A stretch of 36,631 bases of DNA from Azolla pinnata (taxonomy: Eukaryota > Streptophyta > Polypodiopsida > Salviniales > Salviniaceae). Positions 10,081 to 20,597 of the stretch are shown here, in pieces. A model generated the notes under the pieces. The model did no database searches and was not told the origin of the DNA. It worked only from the letters and a program-made list of their open reading frames with translations. The first letter of the stretch is position 1; each line of letters begins with the position of its first letter. A program made the position numbers and the translations under genes. Location of the stretch: assembly GCA_037176905.1 (NCBI GenBank), contig JBBBWG010001226.1, positions 71,521-108,151 of the forward strand. Direction: 5' to 3'.

Positions 10081-13000
10081 TTATAGGTTGGTTGGTTCCT
10101 TTTCACATATGCAACCAGGGTAAGGATTGGCATAAAAGCTCTCTTCTAGCTTTGGGAGATCTCCAGGTTCTCTTGTATGTGGTGCACCAGTGCGGTTGGC
10201 ATGCAGAGCTTTCACCTCCATTTCGAAGCGTGCCCATGTTATGTTTCCGCATTCGTATGCATCCACAAGTCTTACCACGTTCTGCCTGTATGTCGGAGGT
10301 CAATATATCAAAGCCATATAACAATTCTCAACACAAGCCAACAAGCCCAAGAGAACCCAACTCAACATGCATGTTAGAATTGTTACCTGACGGTTCAAAA
10401 GCACTCTACCACATATTGGTAAAGATTTCATAGTAAGGGAAACTGCTCTAAAACTTGAATGATGCAAAGGTGTTGAATTCCATGAGAATAGGTGCTAAAT
10501 TTGTCTAGTTCGATTTCCTTACAACCTATGTTCATCTTGTAGCACTCCGTGAGGCTCATCGAGCATATGGTAGTCGGATGCGAAACCCCATTGAAAAGGT
10601 GTAAAAACCATTAACCTCTACTAATGCCCAAGGTTGGGGACATGAACCAATTGAACTTATGCATACCCAGCGTAAGAGTAAGGAACGCATCCTTGATCCT
10701 CTAGCCTAACAAATACTCTAGGTACACAATGATGTGCATAGAACCACGAAATCCAGGTGAGGAATATGCTGTGTATACAGACTTCTACGATGCATATCGT
10801 ACATGTACCTTAGATACGTAATGCTAACCTTAGGGAAGGCAAAACAATCATGCCTGGCTGAAAAAAACAAAGTTGACACACGTATATAAAAGACTGTTTA
10901 TGAGCATATACTTATCAGCTGGATGTTCAACACTCTCTATCATACTTCGGTGTTAGGAAGCTCAGTTTCTCTTCTTGATGATACTCGCTTCCTCTCGTCT
11001 CCACATTGGGAGCATGGATACCAAATCTAATTCCAACTTTTGTATCCTACCCATACGAGGGAAAGAAAACCGGCGATCTATATGCAGAGACTTAATGCTT
11101 ATACACAGTAGAAGAACACAAAGATATATCATGAGTTCATGGGTTTACCTGTCTGGGCTGACTGTCCTTCGATAGCCTTCAAAAAACCGGTGGCCTTGCA
11201 CAGCTTTTGCCATATTCCCATCATAAGTATATACAAACACATCACTTTCCACAGCAAGAATGTAGTCTAGCCCGGCTAATCTATTTTGATGCCCTTTCAA
11301 AGGAGAAAGCTCCTCCTCAAATGCCAAATCTGAATGTGAAAACACGTTGGGAAATGACTTCTTCAAGGAGAGCATACTTTCATTTCCGAAGAGATTACCA
11401 GCCACAATATAGATCTTTGTAGATGATGGGTATCCTAAACCTTTAAGCAGCAAACCAGTCTCATGAGGAGTCAAGGGACAACCACCCAAGAGACGCCGTT
11501 CCTCACCATCAATCTCTTTCTCTTTCCAATGTTGTACTTGATATCTCATTTCCCGGAGCTCTTCTGCTTCTTCATCCATTAATCCGTGGGTACATCCAGT
11601 GAATGCAAGCATGTCCTTCTCATAACTAAACAAAAAGTTGCAATTACAGTAATAATACATGGTGAGAGAGTTCGCACGGTGATCAGTTACTAAAGATGGA
11701 AAGCATAATATGTATATAACGTGTCTTTCTTAAGCTCGCAGATGGAAGGAAGAAGGAATGCATTGGGTCTTACCGAAGATGAAGAGCAATGTAGGGTTCA
11801 TTTCCCTGACGAATTTTTCGAGCAAGAGACTTCCCAAGGTTTTCAATTGGTTGAACAAAACGCAATGCAACATAATTTGTCCGACAACGAAGGCGTTGTA
11901 CTGAATCAGGCAGCCCATTGTTAGCTAGCCTTGAATCTGCATGTGTAAAATATAGCACCTCATGCTCTTTAAGCAATGTAAGTACATGCTCTTTATAGTA
12001 GGTTGCCTGCATGACAGAAAACCGGTGAGAATTAAATGGGTACCAGATTAGCGAAGTACATTGTGAGGAGCCTTATGTAAATTCTTTACTAATGTTCTGT
12101 ATTATACTTAATCACTCTGCGTGAAGGAGGAAGGCACAGACGTACCTGAGACCACGAGATAGGAGTCTTTTTGAAAGGCTTTACATCTCGTAGTGATGGA
12201 GGTAGAGACTCCACTACATGTACATAGTCCTTCAAAGAGTGGATGAAATGTTCCACATCAAATATGTCTTTGAAATCGCTGTAAATTGCATTTACATGTA
12301 GATGAGTCAAACTTTGTGAAGAAGGAAGAGAACACTATGAATTACAATGTTAGTGCATAAAGATAGATAAGAGTAAGCAAACAAAGCCGAGTCATCAGCC
12401 AACATAAGGAGTTAACAGCGTAAAGATTAGATTGTGGTGCAAAGACAACAGTGGCAAACCTTGAATCAGCCCAGAAAGATGTATGATCCAGAAAGGGTAT
12501 TACAAGAGTTGCATTCATGATACTCGCCACAGCAACCATGTCACATATCTATCAAGGAACGGAATGTTAGCCAATTAAGTTCAAACTTTGAATAAAATCT
12601 TAAAGCTGCAACACACTATTATACTGAAATGAACATCAGGTTCAAATGCTTTATAAAGCTCGATTTTTCTAAGATGGAAGTGACAACTGTGTATACTAAC
12701 ATCAATCCATCTGATCAATAAGTCCAAAACTGACGTTTTCGGAGGTGTAAATAGAGAAATTATATATTGAAATCAATGCCTCAGCTCAATCTTAAGACTC
12801 AAACTTGAATCCTACAAGACAAGAGACACAACCATCTACATTAAATCTTCAAAACAAATTCTGAGGCACAAGGCACAACAAATCAATGCCTACTCTAACT
12901 CAGCTCCAATTCTCAAGATCTTAAATATGAACACAAACAATCCTTAATCCAACCCAGTTACTACAATATTCCTCTAAAGGCCATACTTACTCCAAAGTTT

Positions 13001-14460
13001 AAAGCTAAACACAAGCTATACTTAATCCAGCTCGAGTTCAATTGTGTAAGCTTAACCTTTCAAAGACGAAGGTAAATATACTCTATACTTTGTCCAAGAA
13101 AGTTTTCATTCTTTCAGTCACGAGGTTAGATATTCAAACATATTTCATGGACATAAGAACGGAAATCCTTACTCCAGCTCTCATTTGGTTCAACCCGCCA
13201 TTAGTATTCACAAGAATATAGCCATTTGTGGCTCTTCCTGGCACTGCTGTGGCCAGGAGCAAAACAAGAGTTTCAGATCAGAATTATTCGCAGAGGAATT
13301 CAAAAGCTTTGCAGAAGCAACAGAATTAGCATATACAAAAACATCTCACATTGATGTACTCCCGTGGGTTCTATGCACTGTTCATGGTTGAGATCGTTTC
13401 TCTTCGACCATAGCTCATCATACCGTTCATGGCCCTAATAACAATGGGATTAATAGGAAAGTAGAAAGAATGTACTAACAATCATATAAAGCTTTATCTA
13501 ACTTAGCACGAAACATAAATACCTGTGACGTATAATATCCCATTTCTTCTGTTATGCGATAAATCCTTCCTGTGTGAATCCTAGTTATGTAAGGATCAAC
13601 CTGCACATAACATAGTGACATGAGGTATGATGGGTTTTCCCGTTGAGATCGCTGAAGATGGAAGAAGAAGAAACCACTAAGGAATAAGGCAGAGAATAGA
13701 ATCACAGATACGGTGATGATCATGTAGTCGGGGAGAGAGAGAGAGAGTTCACCTTTGGGGTAAACCTGTTGAAATCGAGGAGAAGCGGTATGAAAGTCAT
13801 CTTCCCAGCGAGAAGATAGAGTACGCAGAAGGCGAACAAAAGAAGCATCCGATGTCTCTTCCAGGTAAGAAATTGCAGAAGGGAAGAACGCCTGACATGG
13901 AAATAATGAACCAGATGTTTGAGAACGGTATCCACCTTAGTATTCGTTTTGATGGAAACTTGCTGCAGGCCAGTAGAGTAGTCTGCAATGCCGTGAAGGT
14001 TAGCGTTTGGTTTGGAATATAATGTTTGCTGCAGTATAGAATTATCCATATTGCGAGGATTAGAGTTAATGGAGCCTCGCTGCAAATTAGTGATGGCAAG
14101 GCACTGGGGATAATTAAAGCTGATTGTCTGTTGAACTGGAGAGCTTTTGGTAGAATTATGCTGAATATGACCACGAGCTATGGCTCCCTGGCTCTGATGG
14201 CAGGTATCAGCTATGATTCGAGCTCCTTCATCCAGGGAGTCAGGAGCTTCAGTGTGGGGATGGAGAAGATTATCATCGATATCAATGGCATTGTGGCAGT
14301 TGAACGAAAACGAAGGATTGCAGGAGTTCGTATTCGCAGTCGTATATGTATTATCATGCGTATTAATATGAACTCTATTATATGTATGAGAGATGGTATC
14401 CGTATTAGTATGGGAAGAATGCAAGGAAGGACGTCTGGTTGATCTTCTAGGGCTTTTCAT
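10081..14460 (-). CDS. plant O-fucosyltransferase family protein (PF10250)
   Basis: Type II Golgi-type glycosyltransferase of the plant O-fucosyltransferase/GT106-like group, expected to move a deoxysugar from GDP-fucose or a related donor to cell-wall glycan or protein. Proposed exons in transcript order, all GT-AG with matching phase, are 14460-13753, 13600-13523, 13401-13350, 13246-13173, 12548-12460, 12278-12146, 12006-11774, 11625-11149 and 10285-10081, giving about 682 residues. A membrane anchor lies at about residues 205-228. The catalytic domain shows [18 protein letters not shown] (287-304), [53 protein letters not shown] (452-465), [15 protein letters not shown] (588-602) and a terminal [12 protein letters not shown]. 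The [11 protein letters not shown] form fits the OFUT branch better than the RRT rhamnosyltransferases (YEMDMLAFSGC). The roughly 204-residue N-terminal part before the anchor is rich in Ser, Thr, Asn and His. The third exon (52 bases) and the start of the fourth are the least certain borders. Confidence 0.87.
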
Positions 14461-14849
14461 GGCTGAACTGGAGGCGTGAGGCTGAATTCGGCTGCACGAA
14501 GGGTTGCAATCCTGATGATGATGGCGATGGCGATGAGGATGAAGATGAGGACGAGGATGATGGCAATGGCATTGGCAATGGGATCCAATGGCAGTGGCGG
14601 TTAGACAAAGAAGCTTCTGGAAATTTAGCTAAGGTAATTGATGATGATGACGATTAGCAGAAAAATTTCCATGGCAGAAACTAAGCGCTGACGGCGTCCC
14701 CCACAGTGATATTTTCCATCTCTTTCCTCTTCTTCTTCTTCTTCTTCTTCAAACCCCGTCTTCGTTGTTAGATCCTTGTTGATCTGTTACCTTCTTGTTG
14801 TCTGCTACCTTCATGAAGGAGAAGAAGTTTCGTTTCCAGCATGAACGGC
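14461..14849 (-). promoter_or_regulatory. upstream region of the O-fucosyltransferase gene
   Basis: It contains GATGGC/GATGAG triplet repeats (about 14,515-14,585 and 14,636-14,660) and a TTC run at about 14,730-14,750. No promoter element was placed. Nothing here looks coding. Confidence 0.4.
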
Positions 14850-14859
14850 TTATCTTATA

Positions 14860-15250
14860 ACGAAATGCGCGTGTAAATGTACATATATGGAGAGAAGGAA
14901 GGAAGGAAGGAAGGAAGGAAGGAAGGAAGGCAGGAAGGCAGGCACGCAGGTAGGCGGGAAGAAGACGAAGGAAGAAAGGCTGAGCGCGAATTGACGGAGG
15001 AACGACACAAACGCGACAGACTCGATTATCTTATACGTAAATGCGCGTGCAAATGTACATATATGGAGAGCCCCGCCATGGCCGGCTCGGATCGAAAAGC
15101 CGTAGATTTCGATGATATTGCAAAAGAAGCAGAGAAAGAAAGAGCGAATGAAGATGGAAGGAAGAAAGGATGGAAGGAAGAAGAGAAAGGAAGAAGAAAG
15201 GCTGAGCGCGAATTGACGGAGGAACGACAGAAACGCGACAGGCTCGAAAG
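14860..15250. repeat. diverged duplication with a GAAG microsatellite
   Basis: The phrase AAATGTACATATATGGAGAG occurs at about 14,873 and 15,050, and GGCTGAGCGCGAATTGACGG occurs at about 14,978 and 15,200. The two copies of the block are therefore about 180-220 bases apart and differ by inserted purine-rich sequence. A GAAG run fills about 14,893-14,933 in the first copy. The open frames here owe their length to the purine bias. Confidence 0.8.
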
Positions 15251-15463
15251 ATGAGAGGTTCTTTTCACGGAGTTGCAGCAAAGAGAGAAAGAGAAAACGA
15301 TCAGAAAGCACGACAGAAAGAAAGAAAGAAGAAAGAAAGAAAAAGAAGAGAGAGCGATGGAGGGAGGAGAGAGGTCTGGCCTTCTTTTACGCGATGGCGA
15401 TGGAGCTTAATGACGGACGAAGGAGCAGCAGAAGCCGAAGAAGACGTAAGGCAGCTTCTGATG

Positions 15464-15489
15464 CTGCTGCTGCTGCTGCTGCTGCTGCA
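15464..15489. repeat. GCT trinucleotide run
   Basis: About nine GCT/GCTG triplets in a row. It gives poly-Ala or poly-Ser/Leu in different frames and has no sign of function. Confidence 0.7.
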
Positions 15490-15536
15490 GGCGGAGCTTT
15501 TAGGTCGCCGTCCGCTTCGATGTTTCCGTGCACCTG

Positions 15537-15790
15537 CGATCCGCCATCGCTGCCGGCACCTGCCATGTCGCGGATGCAAGAAACGGACGTCTGCGTGTGC
15601 AGGAGGAAGACGANNNNNNNNNNNNNNNNNNNNNNNNNNNNNNNNNNNNNNNNNNNNNNNNNNNNNNNNNNNNNNNNNNNNNNNNNNNNNNNNNNNNNNN
15701 NNNNNNNNNNNNNCGATCCGCCATCGCTGCCGGCACCTGCCATGTCGCGGATGCAAGAAACGGACGTCTGCGTGTGCAGGAGGAAGACGA
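15537..15790. other. assembly gap of 100 N flanked by an identical 77-base sequence
   Basis: Positions 15614-15713 are 100 N, the default size for a gap of unknown length. The 77 bases that end at the gap (15537-15613) are identical to the 77 that follow it (15714-15790), and both copies run exactly to the gap edge. This is what two overlapping contig ends look like when a scaffolder places them side by side without merging. The real sequence probably has one copy and no gap. Removing 177 bases keeps the reading frames on both sides in register. Confidence 0.85.
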
Positions 15791-16440
15791 CGACGAAGAC
15801 GACGACGAAGACGACGACGAAGACGACGACGAAGACGAAGACGACGACGAAGAAGACGACGAAGACGAAGACGAAGACGACGACGAAGACGACGACGAAG
15901 ACGAAGACGACGACGAAGACGACGACGAAGACGAAGACGAAGACGACCACGAAGACGACGACGACGACGAAGACGACGACGAAGACGAAGACGAAGACGA
16001 CGACGAAGACGACGACGAAGACGAAGACGAAGACGACGACGAAGACGAAGACGAAGACGAAGACGAAGATGAAGACGACGACGAAGACGACGATGAAGAC
16101 GATGACGAAGACGACGATGAAGACGACGATGAAGACGACGACGAAGACGATGACGAAGACTACGACGAAGACGACGACGACGACGAAGACGAAGACGAAG
16201 ACGACGACGAAGACGAAGACGAAGACGACGATGAAGACGAAGACGATGACGAAGAGGAAGACGATGACGAAGACGAAGACGACGATGAAGACGATGACGA
16301 AGACGATGACGAAGACGATGACGAAGACGACGATGAAGACGACGACGAAGACGATGACGAAGACGACGATGAAGACGACGACGAAGAAGCAGAAGCAGAA
16401 GCAGCAGCAGCAGAAGAAGAAGAAGAAGAAGAAGAAGAAG
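15781..16440. repeat. GAC/GAA trinucleotide array, about 650 bases
   Basis: Nearly every triplet is GAC or GAA, mostly in GAAGACGACGAC and GAAGACGAAGAC order, with GAT replacing GAC more often after about 16,070. The array ends in GCA and GAA triplets. One + frame would encode over 200 Asp/Glu residues, and the other frames encode Lys/Thr, Arg or, on the other strand, Ser and Val/Phe runs. All frames are open because the repeat has no stop, so openness is not evidence for a gene. The false gap sits just before it, as expected where assembly breaks on a repeat. Confidence 0.9.
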
Positions 16441-16668
16441 AAGCTGGAGCTTTCATGGCGTTTCTCTGTCCTTTTCTTTCTGTGCGAAAAATGGCCTGAG
16501 TTTGTTTTCTCTTTTTTTAACTGTTAAAAACTAAATAGATAAATAAATAAATCAACGAACTCAAAATTCAATTGAAAAAAAAACTATTATAACGACGATG
16601 ATAATAATGATGATGATGATGACGACGCCGATGATGACATTATTATTACTATTATTATTGTTGTTGTT
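16441..16668. other. simple-repeat spacer
   Basis: The end of the GAC array passes into AT-rich DNA with TAAA, GATGAT (about 16,600-16,637) and ATT/GTT triplet runs (about 16,640-16,669). Nothing looks coding. Confidence 0.6.
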
Positions 16669-16669
16669 G

Positions 16670-17109
16670 TGGGAAAATTACCGATAAACGCCTAACAAGA
16701 TTATAAATTACATTTTAACGCCTGCCAAAACCAAACATTACAAATTTAACGCCTAGCTCTAAAATAGTACGCGCGATTGATTTATTAATAGCAAATTAAT
16801 TAATTGGGTGCTCGATTAACATCAAATCAAATTTGATTAATGCTCAATTATTTGATTACTTTCAAAGTAACGCGTTGATCAATCAATTAGATTCTAAAAA
16901 TTAGCAACTTCCGTTAATCAGATGTAATAAGCGAATCGGTTAAGATCAATTAGTGAGAAGTGATTAGGAATAAAATCTATACTAGCAGAATCACTTGAAT
17001 ATAAATTTTTAGTAGAAGATAAGATTATGTGTCAATTTATAATTTTCTATTTCAGTAGGTGTTAAAATGTAATTTATAATTTTGTTAGGGGTTTTTTGGT
17101 AATTCTCCC
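16670..17109. mobile_element. MITE-like element, copy 1 (about 440 bases)
   Basis: The left end reads GGGAAAATTACCGATAAACG, then TAACAAGATTATAAATTACATTTTAACGCC. The right end (about 17,052-17,109) is its reverse complement with few changes, ending GGTAATTCTCCC. The inverted repeats are about 55 bases long. The interior is AT-rich and has no coding frame, as in a non-autonomous DNA transposon. It sits between ATT/GTT triplet runs. No unambiguous target duplication is visible. PIF/Harbinger elements use TTA target sites, which would fit the flanks, but the family is not proven. Confidence 0.7.
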
Positions 17110-17130
17110 TATTATTATTGTTATTATTAA

Positions 17131-17574
17131 GAAAAAATTAAAAAAAATCTGTTAACAAAATTATAAATTACATTTTAACGCTTGTCAAAACTAGAAACTA
17201 CAAATTAACGCCTCGCTTTTTTTAAGATTAACGCGCAATCGATTTGATTAACACCAAACCAAGCAGTTGTGAATCCAATTACTAGATAACTGATTAAAGC
17301 TTAATCACTCGATTAAAGCATAATCAGGGCGTTCATCAATTCATCATTAGATTCTAAAATTACTGACGTTCCGTTAGTCGAATGTAGCAAGGGAATCGAT
17401 TGGGATCGATTAGTGGGAGGCGATTAGGAATAGAATCAATACTAACCGAATTAATTGGGTGTTGATTTTTAGTGGAAGATAAGATTAAGCGTTAATTTAT
17501 AATTTGTGATTTTCAGCAGGCGTTAAAATCTAATTTATAATTTGGGTAGGCGCTTTTTTTGTATTTCTCTCTTA
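17131..17574. mobile_element. MITE-like element, copy 2 (about 440 bases)
   Basis: The left end has TAACAAAATTATAAATTACATTTTAACGC at about 17,153-17,182. The right end has GGCGTTAAAATCTAATTTATAATTTGGG at about 17,520-17,547, its reverse complement with a few changes. The interior shares AAGGGAATCGATTGGGATCG and GGTGTTGATTTTTAGTGGAAG with copy 1. It is followed by a TTA run. It is somewhat diverged from copies 1 and 3, so the insertions are not very recent. Confidence 0.68.
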
Positions 17575-17701
17575 TTATTATTATTAGAACGATAAAATAT
17601 ATTTATTTACGTATAGAATGCCTCCCTTTGTTTTTTCTTTAACGAAAAAACTTTGCTTATTAAAATTGATTAATTAATTGGTATTAGCGAGAATTATGTA
17701 G

Positions 17702-18190
17702 CCCGAAAAAAAAACGCCTGACAAAAATTATAAATTACGTTCTAATGCGTACGAAGATAAAAACTAATCTCCCAATTAACGCCTAACGCTTATCTTTTCA
17801 TTTGAAAATTGAGATCTAGATTTTTTTGTTTGTTTTTTTCATTTTCGTACATCGATCCTTCCATATATTTTCCAATTAATTCTGTTGGTATAACGTTAAT
17901 TAATTTTATTCCTAAACACTCCCCACGAATTTGATCCTAATGGATTCCCTTTTCTATATTCGATTAACAAAAGTTAGTAATTTCAGAATCTGATTAATTG
18001 ATTAACGCGTTAATTTGGTGTTGATCGATTGACAGAATTGACGTTAATTGAGCTCACAATTGATCGACCTGGTGTTAAATCAACTGATTGGGTGTTATTT
18101 TTCAAAAAAACTAGCGTCAATTTGTAATTCTTAGTTAAAATATGCTTTTAAAATCTAATTTATAATTTCGTTCGTCGATCATTTTCCCTT
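17702..18190. mobile_element. MITE-like element, copy 3 (about 490 bases)
   Basis: The left end has AACGCCTGACAAAAATTATAAATTACG at about 17,714-17,740. The right end has TTAAAATCTAATTTATAATTTCG and ends CATTTTCCC at about 18,189, followed again by a TTATT run. The interior keeps GATTAACGCGTTAATTTGG-like and CACTCCCCACGAAT-like blocks, partly inverted relative to copies 1 and 2. This is the most diverged of the three copies. Confidence 0.6.
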
Positions 18191-18616
18191 ATTATTCTTA
18201 TTATTATTATGAAACGAACCACAATGTGCAAATTTTCTTTTGAAAAAACAAATCGGGCCTTCTTCTTTTAAACAAAAATTTACTTTTAAAATAAAACGTG
18301 CATTGTTGTTTTGTCTTTTTGTTTTTTGTTTTTTGAGAAAATGAGCTTTTGTTTTTGTGGCTTCGGATATTAAATAAATTGGAATAAAAACGGGCGATTT
18401 TTCGGACGCTTTTTAGGAAAAACATTTTAAAAGGGGTTTTGGAAAGCGACCGGATGACGCAATAAATTTGAACAAATAAAAGCATTTGAATAAAAATATG
18501 AAGGGTGCTTTTTGTGTTTTTTCTTTGGTCGGTTTTTCTTTTTTGGCGGCTATTTTAAATAGAAGCGAATAAAATAACAGCCTCTCTTTTGTTTTGTTTT
18601 TTTTCGATATTTTAGA
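18191..18616. other. AT-rich spacer, nothing recognised
   Basis: T- and A-rich DNA with many TTTT runs. Minus-strand open stretches here are Lys/Phe-rich and have no recognisable domain. Confidence 0.5.
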
Positions 18617-18965
18617 CAGAGGGGGGGAGCCTTGCCATTTCAGGAAGGTCTTTTTAGACATTTTAGGGTTTGTCTTTGCCATTTCAGGAAGGCTTTTTTA
18701 GACATTTTAGGGTTTGTCTTTGCCAATTCGGAGGTTTTTTAAGGGCTTTCCTGTTTGCCATTCGTTAGGGTTTTCCTTTGCCATTTCGGGAGGTGTTTAT
18801 GGGTGTTTTTTTTGCCATTTCGGGAGGTATATATATGGGTTTGTCTTCGCTGTTTCGGGAGGTATATATATGGGTTTTTCTTCGCTGTTTCGGGAGGTAT
18901 TAGGGTTTTTCTTTGCCATCTCGAGGGTTTTTCTTCGCTGGGCATTAGGGTTTTTCTTCTTCTTT
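18617..18965. repeat. degenerate tandem repeat, TTTGCCATTTCGGGAGG type
   Basis: Units of about 40-60 bases share the core TTTGCCATTTCGGGAGG followed by TTTAGGGTTT-like sequence. Two nearly identical 45-base units lie at about 18,633-18,722. Later ones carry GGTATATATATGGGTTT (about 18,826 and 18,861) or TTCGCTGTTTCGGG. At least nine cores can be counted. The array stops abruptly at about 18,965 and resumes at about 19,290. Confidence 0.8.
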
Positions 18966-19285
18966 CTTTTAAATGAAATTATCCTTTCAGTTAGTTATAG
19001 TAAAAAGACATCCAATGGACTACAAGCAGTAGGGCCCTTGGCTTCTATACAGGAATAGGCAAGATGACCTGTTTTTTACAATAAATGTATCGCTACCTTA
19101 AGGTGGAGGATAGAGAAAGTGTAATGGTATGAAATTTCACCTAGGTGTAGTGTTATCCAAAGTATAAAAGGGAGGTTTTTGCCATATCCTGTGGAATTCC
19201 ATACGTTGGCAAACTGCTTTATTGGAATGACCTTCAATTTCCTGTAATTAGTTTTTCTTAAACTGCTATTTGGACAGGTATTCGG
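18966..19285. other. unique 320-base block splitting the repeat array
   Basis: This block shares no unit with the repeats on either side, apart from one TTTTTGCCATATCC at about 19,172. It could be an insertion into the array. No terminal repeats or target duplications were seen, and no coding frame. Confidence 0.4.
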
Positions 19286-19515
19286 GTTTGCCCTTTGCCA
19301 TTTCGGCAGGCGTTAGGGTTTCTGTCTATCGTTCTTCTTTGCCATTTTGGAAGGTATCGTGTGCCATTTCAGGGGGTGTTAGGGTATTCCTTGCCATTTA
19401 AAGAGGGTTTAGGGTTTCCTTTATGACTTTAGAGCTTTACCTTGTTTCTTTCTGCTGGGCTTTGCCCTTGCTAGCCAAGAGGCTTTAGGGTTTTCTTTTG
19501 CCATTCTGGGTGGCC
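19286..19515. repeat. second part of the TTTGCCATTTCGG repeat array
   Basis: The cores TTTGCCATTTCGGCAGGCG, TTTGCCATTTTGGAAGG, GTGCCATTTCAGGGGG, TTGCCATTTAAAG and TTTTGCCATTCTGGG recur every 30-60 bases, mostly followed by GTTAGGGT or TTTAGGGT. It is the same family as the array at 18,617-18,965. Confidence 0.7.
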
Positions 19516-19639
19516 TTCCTAATGTGGATTAAGGCACAAGCTCTACATTTGTCTTCATCTATCTATTCATCACATTAGAAGTCGGCTCCTTCCTCGTCGA
19601 TCATTAGATAAATAGCTGATGAGGAGTTCAAGGGGATTC

Positions 19640-20585
19640 GGTGGATAGAGTGCGAAGGCAACAAATGGTCCATGGCCAGGAAATCTAAACTACAATATCT
19701 CAAATGCTGATGGCACCATCCGAACTACAATATCTCAAATGCCAAATGCCTACACGAGGTCTAGAAAAGTCAAGAGTTCTATCAGAAAGGTCAAGAGTCG
19801 AAGGAAAAGTCAAGTGTAAAGAAAAAAAAAACAAAAGCCCAAGGAAGAGTCGAGAGAGTCAAGGGGGGGAAAAGGTCAAGTGGCGATAGCCAAGGGAAGT
19901 CAAGGGTCAAATCAAAGTCAAGGAAAAGTCAATGACCAAGGAATAAGGTCAATGGCCAAGGAGAGTTCTACAAAGAAGTTATCATGAAGAAGGAAGAAGA
20001 AGAAGAAAGGTCTGAGGCAGAGTCGAGCGAGCGTTGAGGGGGGGGGCGGAAAGGTCAAGTGGCAATAGTCAAGGGAAAGTCAAGGGTCAAGTCAAGGCAA
20101 AGGGAAAGCCGAGGATAAAGGAAGAGGTCAGCAAAGACGATACCGTGACGAAGCAGTAGAAAGAAGAAAGGTCAAGAGTCAACGGAAAAAATCAAGAGCA
20201 AAGAAAAGGAGAACAAAAGCCAAGGAAGAGCCGGGAAGGTCAAGTGTCAATAGTCAAGGGAAAATCCAAGGTCAAGTCAAAGTCAAGTCAAAGTAAAAAA
20301 TCTAAAATCTAAACCCTAACCTAAACCCTAAACCCTAAACCTCAAAGTCAAACTCAACATCAAGTCAAGGTCAACGACAATGGTCAAGGAAGAAGGTCAA
20401 AAGCCCAAACCTCAAAGTCAAAGTCAAGCCAAGGTCAACACAACTGGTCAAAGAAGAAGGTAAAAGTCAAAGTCAGAGTCAAATGTCAATGAAGAAGGTC
20501 AATGGTCAAGGAGCGGTCCACAAAGAAGATATCACGACGAAGCAGAAGAAGAAGAAGAAGAAGAAGAAGAAGAAGCAAAAAGAAG
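19640..20585. repeat. GTCAAGG-rich tandem repeat array running into the PPR leader
   Basis: The heptamer-like words GTCAAGG, GTCAAAG and GCCAAGG recur dozens of times. Higher-order units are visible. The phrase ACAAAAGCC(C)AAGGAAGAG...GGTCAAGTG..AATAGTCAAGGG recurs at about 19,832, 20,054 (partial) and 20,212. The phrase AAGGTCAATGG(C/T)CAAGGAG...ACAAAGAAG.TATCA recurs at about 19,948 and 20,494, with a partial copy at about 20,126. The last unit and an AGA run (about 20,543-20,575) end only some 20 bases before the PPR start codon, so the gene's leader is made of this array. A CCCTAAA tract at about 20,314-20,341 interrupts it. Confidence 0.8.
20312..20342. repeat. short telomere-like tract (CCCTAAA orientation)
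   Basis: About four copies of the plant telomere heptamer in the CCCTAAA orientation, embedded in the GTCAAGG array. The other telomere-like tracts in this window mostly read TTTAGGG on the + strand. Confidence 0.75.
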
Positions 20586-20597
20586 AAGGAGACGATC

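Noticed and set aside
14877-15254. + frame of Glu/Arg/Lys-rich residues repeated twice
   Set aside because: It is purine-rich microsatellite with a diverged duplication and has no splice or domain support.
15537-15790. A biological tandem duplication around the N stretch
   Set aside because: Exact 77-base identity reaching the gap edge on both sides with a round 100 N is better explained by unmerged contig overlap.
15251-16527. Long + frames through the gap and the GAC/GAA array (Arg, Lys/Thr or Asp/Glu runs)
   Set aside because: All frames of the repeat lack stops, the left parts rely on the N gap, and the length has no coding meaning.
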